NCBI GenBank assembly: GCA_947685225.1
Contig: CANTUV010000024.1
Coordinates: 55,208,001-55,272,000 of the forward strand
DNA from: Garcia nutans
Lineage: Eukaryota > Streptophyta > Magnoliopsida > Malpighiales > Euphorbiaceae
Direction: 5' to 3'
Length of the DNA stretch: 64,000 bases
Shown here piece after piece: positions 57,246 through 64,000 of the stretch. Made by a program: the position numbers and the translations under genes. Every line of letters begins with the position of its first letter. The stretch's first letter is position 1. The notes under the pieces were generated by a model. That model was not told the DNA's origin. It made no database searches and saw only the letters and a program-made list of their open reading frames with translations.

Positions 57246-59110
57246 GTATGTGATGCAGAGGCAGCCTGATGCTTCATCAGTCATTGCGGGTACATTTTCT
57301 TTATTTGGCATTTCAGTTCTTACTTTGATTGATCCATGATCTACTCATTCATACATAAGTGCATCTATCTTGCCTGTGTCTGAATTGCATTCAGAATCCT
57401 TAGAATTTGATGTGTTGGTGACAAATCCTTTAGGACATAGTGTTGTGGTGAGTAAGGTGCATTGTGACAGTTCAGTTGTGGTGCAAGGTGAGGAGTTTCT
57501 TAGTGATTTGATTGAAATGCCTTTTAAGGAGTATGATTTGATATTAGGCATGGATTCGTTGTCTAAGCATGGAGCTGTGGTAGATTGTCAAAAGAAGTGT
57601 GTTACTTTAAGAATCGGTGAGGGTAGAAGTGTGATGGTATCTGGTGAGCATAAACAACTTGCATCCTTGTTTGTATTAGCTGTAGCAGCTAGGAAGTTGA
57701 TTAGAAAAGGGTGTGATGCTTATCTTGCTCATGTTGTGAATACCAGAGTAGTAGATTCTCAACTTGATAGTATAACCACGGTTGCAGAATTTCCAGATGT
57801 GTTTCCTAAGGAGTTGCCAGGGTTACCCCCTGAGAGAGAGGTTGAGTTTGGTATCGATTTATTGCCTGGTACCACTCCCATCTCTATTACTCCTTATCGA
57901 ATGGCACCTGCTGAGTTGAGAGAGTTGAAGGTGCAGTTGCAGGAGTTGTTGGATAAAGGGTTTATTCACCCTAGTGTTTCTCCGTGGGGAGCTCCTGTGC
58001 TGTTTGTGAAGAAAAAGGATGGTACTTTGAGGTTGTGCATTGATTATAGGCAATTGAATAAGGTGACTATCAAGAATAAGTATCCTTTGCCTCGGATAGA
58101 TGATCTCTTTGATTAATTGAAGGGAGTAGCAGTTTTCTCCAAGATTGATTTGAGATCAGGGTACCATCAGTTGAGGGTTAGAGCTGAAGATGTTTCTAAG
58201 ATAGCTTTCCGCACATGGTATGGGCATTATGAGTTCTTAGTGATGCCTTTTGGGTTGACGAATGTGCCTGCAGCTTTCATGGATTTGATGAATAGGGTGT
58301 TTAGGCCCTACCTAGATCAGTTTGTGGTGGTTTTCATTGATGATATTTTGGTGTATTCGCGTAATGAAGAGGATTATGACAAGCATTTGCGGATTGTATT
58401 GTAGACTTTGAGAGAGAAGCAGTTGTATGCTAAGCTGTCAAAGTGTGAGTTTTGGCTTGATCAAGTGACTTTTCTGGGTCATATAGTTTCAGCAGATGGT
58501 ATAAGAGTTGATCCGAGTAAAGTTGAGGCTATTTTGAATTGGAGTCCACCAAAGTCTGTGACTGAAGTTAGAAGTTTTCTGGGTTTGGCAGGCTATTATC
58601 GACGCTTTGTGAAAGGTTTTTCTTTGATAGCTACTCCACTCACCAGATTACTTAGAAAGGGAGTTAGATTTGTGTGGACAGATCAGTGTCAAGCAAGCTT
58701 TGAGCAGTTGAAAGAGATGTTGACTCAAGCTCCTGTTCTTACTTTGCCTGTGGATGATAAACCATATGTGATTTACAGTGATGCTTCACATAATGGTTTA
58801 GGTTGTGTTTTGATGCAAGAGGGTAAAGCCATAGCTTATGCTTCTCGGCAGTTGAAGCCGCATGAGCTTAATTATCTGACGCATGATTTGGAATTGGCAG
58901 CTATAGTTTTTAGTTTGAAGATTTGGCGACATTATTTGTATGGGGAGAAGTGTTTTATCTATACGGCTCATAAGAGTTTGAAATATTTGGGGGTTCAAAG
59001 AGAGCTTAATCTTCGACAAAGATGATGGTTGGAATTGATCAAAGACTATGACTGTTTGATTGATTATCATCCCGGTAAAGCGAATGTTGTTGCAGATGCC
59101 TTGAGTTAGA
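57246..59110 (+). pseudogene. Protease, reverse transcriptase and RNase H of the Tekay-like element
   Basis: Protease: LTLIDP then TGA in place of Gly, then STHSYIS, so the catalytic triplet is broken. 57370-58116 continues protease (YDLILGMDSLSKHG) and RT fingers (VKKKDGTLRLCIDYRQLN). A CAG-to-TAA/TAG type stop at 58114-58116, then FSKIDLRSGYHQL and FIDDILVYS (58333 on); stop at 58402; 58408-59025 covers the thumb (FLGHIVSADGI, FLGLAGYYRRFVKGF) and RNase H (VIYSDASHNGLG, LELAAIVFSLKIWRHYL, TAHKSLKYL, where the usual TDHKSL Asp is Ala). The end of RNase H is at about 59110. Confidence 0.88.
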
Positions 59111-59124
59111 AGTCTTTAGCAGGT

Positions 59125-60583
59125 TTGACTGCTTATTCGCTCTCGTTGCTTGTTGAGTTGAGAGCGTTGCATGCTAGTTTTGAATTATGTGATGATGGTG
59201 CGTTGTTAGCTCAGTTGCATTTGAGACCGGTATTGTTGGATCAGATTAAAGAGGTTCAATTGGTTGATGAGAAAATTCAGAAGATTGTGTCAGATTGCCA
59301 AAATGGGGAGAGCCGAGATTTCCATGTGAGAAGCGATGGTAGTCTTTGGTTTAAAGATAGATTGTGTGTTCCTGACGATGCTAGATTGAGAAAGATTATT
59401 TTAGTGGAAGCACACTAGTCGGTTTTTGCTATGCACCCTGGGACTACAAAGATGTATCAGGATTTGAAGCAACATTATTGGTGGTCGATATGAAGAGAGA
59501 CATAGCGGAGTTTGTATCCAAGTGTCTCACTTGTCAGAGGGTGAAAGCTGAGCATCAAGTTCCAACAGGGTTGCTTCAACCTTTATCAGTGCCTGAATGG
59601 AAATGGGAGAGAGTGACAATGGATTTTGTGTCTGGTTTGCCATTGACTCAGAAGAAGCGTGATGCTATCTGGGTGATTGTTGATCTGTTGACAAAGACAG
59701 CTCATTTCTTTCTAGTTAGAATGGACTATTCTCTTGAGAAGTTAGCTGAGCTGTATATCAGTGAGATAGTGAAGTTGCATGGAGTTCCAATTTCTTTGGT
59801 GTCTGATCGAGATCCTCGGTTTACTTCAAGGTTTTGGAAAAGTTTACATGGTGCTTTGGGTTCTCGATTGCACTTTAGCACTGCTTTTCATCCGCAGACA
59901 GATGGGCAATCAGAGAGAGTGATACAGATTATAGAGGATATGTTGAGAAGCTGTGTCATTGATTTTTCTAGAAGTTGGGACAGATTTTTGCCACTTGTGG
60001 AATTTGCTTACAACAACAGTCATCAATCCAGTATTGGAATGGCACCATTTGAGTCATTGTATGGTAGAAGATGTAGGACGCCTCTATGTTGGAATGAAGT
60101 TGGAGAAGGCAAATTGGTTGGTCCTGATTTGATTAAGGAAACAGAAGAGAAAGTAAAGATAATTCGGGATCGGTTGAAAGCAGCTTTAGATCGGCAGAAA
60201 TCTTATTCAGATTTGAAGAGGAGAGACATAGAATTTGATGTTGGAGATAAAGTATTTCTGAAAGTGTCTCCCTGGAAAAAGATTTTGAGATTTGGCAGAA
60301 AAGGGAAGTTAAATCCTCATTTTATTGGACCTTATGAAGTATTAGAAAGAGTTGGACCAGTTGCTTATCGACTTGCTCTGCCGCCTGAATTGGATAGAAT
60401 CCATAATGTCTTCCATGTTTCTATGTTGCGGAGGTACAGATCAGATCCATCTCATGTTCTGCCAGTTGAATCTATTGAGGTGAGTTCGGATCTGATATTT
60501 GAAGAAGAACCAATTGCTATTTTGGCACATGAAGTGAAAGAGTTGAGAAATAAGAAAGTGCCACTTGTGAAAATTCATTTCTT
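59125..60583 (+). pseudogene. Integrase of the Tekay-like element, chromodomain missing
   Basis: 59380-59535 holds the H2C2 zinc finger (two His, then CLTC) with a stop and a frame change near 59420-59478. The core 59600-60080 keeps Asp (TMDFVSG), Asp (SDRDPRF) and Glu (HPQTDGQSE). The C-terminal domain includes GPYEVLERVGPVAYRLALPP and HNVFHVSMLRRY. After KKVPLVKI (about 60573) the expected chromodomain is absent and unrelated codons follow to a stop at 60614. The chromodomain normally directs insertion to particular chromatin. Confidence 0.88.
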
Positions 60584-61467
60584 ATTCATTTCTTATTTCA
60601 TTTCTCATAATTAAACTAGGCACATTGCCTTATAATAATATCATTTTTCTCACCTTTCTCATTCTTCTCTTTTGTACCAGTATTAATTTGTTACATTATG
60701 ATTTCACATGTCTTACCACATTATTCCATATTTCTTTTCATATACAATACATTACTCAATTGCATTTATACATCAACATAATTCACATCATGCATGTCAT
60801 AACATATAACTCATTCATCAACAATATATCAATTAATTTAAAAAATTTCTCAACTAAATGTGTTAAGTCCCAATGTCATGTACATGTATCCAATCATTCA
60901 AAGTTTGTACTTACCTCTAAGAGCAACAACACCACTCTATCAACTCCTTTTCCAATATAACTCTCAACACTTGAATAAAGGTAGCTCAACTCTCTTCAAA
61001 ACCTAATCCAAAGGTGATCATACACACTAACTTAGAGATACACAAGAAGAAAATAAGAAAGAGAACTATCTAGGGCAAACTCTACACTTGACACGCTCAA
61101 CAACATGGGTGTGTCCCTGACCATGCCCTAAACTCACAACACAGAAGCTTTGACACGCTCAGTGACATGGGCGGGTCATTGGCCGTGTCAATCCTCCAAC
61201 AACACTGTAGCTATGACATGCTCAGTGACATGGGCGTGTCACTGGCCGCGTCAATGCTACTACAACACAGAAGCTGTGACACGCTCAGTGACATGGGCGT
61301 GTCACTGCTAGTGTCACCAACCCAAAAAGCAGAACCAACGACACGCCCAATGTAATATCCCAAAGTATGCCCTAGAAGTTTTGGTATTATTGTTGTATTT
61401 GGATTTAATGTATATGTAAAATTGGAAAGAGAAAGAAGTAAAAAGAGAGTGTATATGTTGTATATGT
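60584..61467. repeat. Second copy of 52729-53600 (minus LTR piece plus start of plus LTR)
   Basis: The segment repeats the junction of the minus LTR with the plus-strand LTR: 60584 corresponds to 52729 and the LTR start TGTAATATCCC at 61351 corresponds to 53484. Identity is about 95% or more by eye, with a 12-base difference near 61175. It ends at about 61467, where the viral sequence starts. An 11-base phrase (ATTCATTTCTT) is repeated at the left junction. Confidence 0.85.
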
Positions 61468-61470
61468 TGT

Positions 61471-61483
61471 TGGTATCAGAGCC
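61471..61483 (+). promoter_or_regulatory. tRNA-Met primer binding site at viral/LTR junction
   Basis: TGGTATCAGAGCC follows the LTR fragment within four bases (GTTG). In caulimovirids this is the start site of minus-strand DNA and a natural DNA discontinuity, a plausible breakpoint for integration. Confidence 0.8.
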
Positions 61484-61700
61484 ATCTTCTTTTAGGGGTG
61501 GTAGTAGATAGATATAGAACTGTTTCCATAGTTAAATCTTTGATTTATAGATCTAGAAGTGGACTTAGTGTTGTCTAGGTATTGGATATGCAGTAAGACC
61601 CGTGTTAGCCGACGGACAGGCGTTTAGGGCAGTAAGTCAGTGGTCGCTACCAAAACCAACATTAATAAACTTTAAAAATCTATTTTTCAAATATTTAAAG

Positions 61701-64000
61701 ATGGAGCCTTTTCTGTGTAAATCTGCTAGTACAACTAAAACGGATAGTTCTGAGTCATCAGAAGTTAAAAGGATAGTTAACAGAAATGAAGTAATTTTAG
61801 AAGATTTTAATAAAGCAATTGATAATTGGGTAATACCAAAGATAGATAAAGAACAGATTTATAAAATACCAAAATTAAATATATTTAAGAATGATTATAT
61901 AATTAAAGCTGAAGAAAGAGACGTACAATTAAGTAAACCTTTTGAAAAGATAACCCTACTTTCTGCAGAGTCTATAAAACATCATAAAGCTAAAAAATAC
62001 AAGTATATACATATAGGATTAGTACAAATAGGTATAAAACCTTTAACTAGAGAAGGATTAAATACTAGTATTCTGGCAGTGGTCAGAGATGCTAGGTTTG
62101 TAAATTTTAATGACTCACTTTTAGGAACTATAGAAACCAGTCTGAGCAGTGGTCCAATTTCATTTGACTGCTTCCCAGATATAACAATTTCATTAAATGA
62201 TCCAAACATATTAAAAAGTGTAGTATTAGAAATTAAAACACATAATTATAAAATGCTTGAAGGATCTATTCCTGTAGCATTAATGTATAAGATAAATTAT
62301 AAAGCTATGATGTCTGCTTTTGCTACAAAATATATAATGCAACCTAAACTAGGAGAAACTAAATTTTTACAAACAGATTTAAGTAAAGCTAATACAGTAA
62401 TTCCTAGGACAATTCAGTGGAAAGATATTAGTCTCCCTGATGAATGGGTCTTAGAGGATGCTGTTCCTCTTCCTGAACCTAAAACTACAGTTAAACCTAA
62501 TATAGAACTCAGTAAAATTGAACAGTATGAAGACGGTAAAGTTAAATTAAAATTCAGTAGACATAGTGTAAGCAGTAGGTATTCAGACTCTTCCTCATCT
62601 ATTTCAACAGTAGACATAGGTAGAGCCTCACAGTTACCTTCTGTAATATATGCTTCATATAAAGAAAATGAGCCTAAACCTGTATTGCAAACAGTAGTAA
62701 AGCCTAGGTATTCTACATCAGATATACCTGAATCTAGTAATAAATTAAAAAGTGTAGATTATAGTACAACAGTTCCACACTTATATTATAATCCAACAGG
62801 AACAATGAACCCTTTGGAACCAAACCCTAATTATAATCAACCTCAGAATATAGAACACTCACCTTCTCCACCTATGTCACCTACAGCTTCCTTCATGACA
62901 GGAAATGTAGAAAGCATAGATAGAGAATTAAATGTAATTAATAAAGAATTTGTTTTTAATTATGATAAATTAAATAAAGAATTGACAGCAATTAAAAATA
63001 AAGATAAATTAGAAAATGTAATAAAAAAGGTAAAAGATTTTGAATCAGTTAAAGAAGAATATGTTGACTTTATAAAATATTATGAAGTTAATATGAAATT
63101 CTTTGATTGGTTTAAAAAAATTTATAGAGGAAAACTTAAATTAGAAAAATCAATAAATCCAGTGACTGTTAGGAATAAAAATACAGAATGGAAAGTAAAA
63201 GATAAAATCATACAGAGTGAACATCCACCTAAAACTTCAAGTGTATTTTTACATGGAGATAAAGAAATAAATATAGCACCATTTAAAATAATTTCTGAAG
63301 ATGATCCTAATAGGAAAGTCTTAGAACAGAATAATTTCAGTAATGCACATTTAGTAAGTATAGGACAACAATTAAACAGAATAGAAGATACTATTAAAGA
63401 AAGTAAAATAGTAAAAATTGAAAAGGAAGTTAAAGATAAAAAACTTAAATCACATGTTTTTAAACCTTTCGAAGTTTCTAAAACAGGACAAAAGGAATTA
63501 AAAACTAAAGATTCAGATTTTGTTAAAGCAATTAAAGAACAATTAAGTAAAATTGAATCTTCTTCCGGGTCAAAACAGGTAGTACCAGAAACACCCCAGT
63601 CTAGAGATTCAAAAACCATTAGTATAGTCACCCAAGAACAGGATTCAGAATCAGTTGAGGATTCTCAACCTGAATCTGAAGATATAGAAACCTTTAGTAA
63701 AGCTTTAGAACCACAGATAAATCGTTTAACACATAATCAATCTATAGTACCTAGAATGTCTGCCCCAGACTTAGGTATAGCAGATAGACCAAATGTGTTA
63801 ACACAATATAAATATAATGCCTCCTCAGTTTATGAATGGAACATAGATACCTTATCAGAATATAATATCCTTAGTCTTCTTCAACAAATGACTATGGCTG
63901 CCAATGCTTATAGGACCCAAACAGGAACCTCTGATAGGACTATAGCTGAACTCCTTATAGCTGGTTTCACAGGACAACTTAAAGGTTGGTGGGATAATCA
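61701..64000 (+). CDS. Pararetroviral polyprotein: movement protein and capsid-region N-terminus (open at window end)
   Basis: ATG at 61701; I translated the frame to 64000 without meeting a stop (766 codons, incomplete). Residues about 95-240 form a 30K-superfamily movement protein: a Gly-Leu-Val-Gln-Ile-Gly strand near 106, VVRDAR at about 127-132, and the conserved Asp in FDCFPD near 156. Such proteins carry virus through plasmodesmata. Residues about 270-400 are a Ser/Pro-rich linker, about 405-620 a Lys/Glu-rich, probably coiled-coil region. The last 15 or so residues (AGFTGQLKGWWDN) resemble the capsid region of petuvirus-type polyproteins. Movement protein and capsid in one ORF fit petuvirus-like organisation. 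Protease and RT would lie beyond 64000. Confidence 0.85.
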   Translation, partial: MEPFLCKSASTTKTDSSESSEVKRIVNRNEVILEDFNKAIDNWVIPKIDKEQIYKIPKLNIFKNDYIIKAEERDVQLSKPFEKITLLSAESIKHHKAKKYKYIHIGLVQIGIKPLTREGLNTSILAVVRDARFVNFNDSLLGTIETSLSSGPISFDCFPDITISLNDPNILKSVVLEIKTHNYKMLEGSIPVALMYKINYKAMMSAFATKYIMQPKLGETKFLQTDLSKANTVIPRTIQWKDISLPDEWVLEDAVPLPEPKTTVKPNIELSKIEQYEDGKVKLKFSRHSVSSRYSDSSSSISTVDIGRASQLPSVIYASYKENEPKPVLQTVVKPRYSTSDIPESSNKLKSVDYSTTVPHLYYNPTGTMNPLEPNPNYNQPQNIEHSPSPPMSPTASFMTGNVESIDRELNVINKEFVFNYDKLNKELTAIKNKDKLENVIKKVKDFESVKEEYVDFIKYYEVNMKFFDWFKKIYRGKLKLEKSINPVTVRNKNTEWKVKDKIIQSEHPPKTSSVFLHGDKEINIAPFKIISEDDPNRKVLEQNNFSNAHLVSIGQQLNRIEDTIKESKIVKIEKEVKDKKLKSHVFKPFEVSKTGQKELKTKDSDFVKAIKEQLSKIESSSGSKQVVPETPQSRDSKTISIVTQEQDSESVEDSQPESEDIETFSKALEPQINRLTHNQSIVPRMSAPDLGIADRPNVLTQYKYNASSVYEWNIDTLSEYNILSLLQQMTMAANAYRTQTGTSDRTIAELLIAGFTGQLKGWWDN

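Larger units (their letters stand above)
53484..60583 (+). mobile_element. Tekay/Del-like Ty3/gypsy element, 3' end missing
   Basis: LTR 53484-55852, decayed primer site, gag, protease, RT, RNase H, integrase through the C-terminal domain. The chromodomain, polypurine tract and 3' LTR expected next are absent: at about 60573 the sequence changes to a copy of 52729 onward. About a dozen in-frame stops, mostly one-base changes. Closely related in coding sequence to the chimeric element at 29950 but with a different palindrome cluster in its LTR. Confidence 0.88.
61471..64000 (+). mobile_element. Endogenous pararetrovirus (Caulimoviridae, petuvirus/florendovirus-like), partial
   Basis: Begins at TGGTATCAGAGCC (61471-61483), the tRNA-Met minus-strand primer site that is position 1 of caulimovirid genomes, continues with a 217-base leader and one long ORF. 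The movement-protein domain distinguishes it from LTR retrotransposons. No LTR of its own is seen; the flanking sequence at 61351-61467 is a Tekay-like LTR. Base and codon use (AAA, ATA, GAA, AGA favoured, AT-rich) differ from the neighbouring gag-pol genes. The right part of the genome lies outside the window. Genus assignment is tentative. Confidence 0.82.

Noticed and set aside
60584..61350. Possible 3' LTR of the Tekay-like element at 53484
   Set aside because: The sequence is in the opposite orientation and corresponds to the interior of the minus LTR at 52729-53483, not to the element's own LTR.
61982..63631. Minus-strand frames (75, 67 and 169 codons) under the viral ORF
   Set aside because: They are shadows of the AT-rich, uninterrupted plus-strand viral frame and show no domain.

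Overview
The window is a dense, nested stack of plant LTR retrotransposons with one plant pararetrovirus sequence at its right edge. I find no convincing host housekeeping gene, no rRNA and no tRNA gene. An angiosperm, probably dicot, nuclear genome is indicated by Ty3/gypsy clades typical of plants, tRNA-Met primer sites (TGGTATCAGAGCC), plant telo-box motifs (AAACCCTA) and a Caulimoviridae-type movement protein. High AT content and nesting several insertions deep suggest pericentromeric or other heterochromatin. Most broken ORFs carry stops explicable by C-to-T changes (CGA to TGA, CAG to TAG), as expected of methylated, silenced elements.

Layout. 1-6700: a minus-strand Ty3/gypsy element (CRM-like chromovirus, clade tentative) with its 5' LTR at 5873-6700 and its 3' LTR cut by the window start. 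6701-8328: an opposite-strand piece of a large Tekay/Del-like LTR into which it inserted. 8361-8672: an inverted repeat and a LINE RT scrap. 8718-10406: LTR, primer site and leader of a Tat-like element. 10407-15597: a solo LTR holding a second solo LTR (12702-15536), both with perfect 5-bp target duplications. 15603-17239: a TATA/triple-repeat segment and gag/protease remnants of a minus-strand Tekay-like element. 17240-40628: an essentially complete minus-strand Tat-clade element flanked by GAAAC, which split that gag gene; its other half is at 40634-41127. Inside the Tat element, 29950-35643 is a younger plus-strand Tekay-like insertion flanked by AAGTC. 41300-45116: two Tekay-like LTRs, one in the other. 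45117-47290: a solo Tat LTR. About 47291-51688: a decayed plus-strand Tat element. 51689-60583: a minus Tekay-like LTR interrupted by a plus-strand Tekay-like element with nearly full gag-pol. 60584-61467: a second copy of 52729-53600. 61471-64000: a pararetrovirus sequence starting at its tRNA-Met primer site, with an uninterrupted ORF of at least 766 codons running off the window.

Most unusual content: (i) the 29950-35643 insertion is a chimera, with LTR, gag and half of RT at its left and a GC-rich module containing a perfect 296-bp spacerless palindrome at its right, yet it is bracketed by a single target duplication; (ii) the Tat element carries two antisense cargo genes resembling plant mobile domain and DUF7745-type proteins; (iii) the viral ORF is open while everything around it is decayed; (iv) a 62-65 codon ORF is conserved in the leaders of two separate Tat copies.
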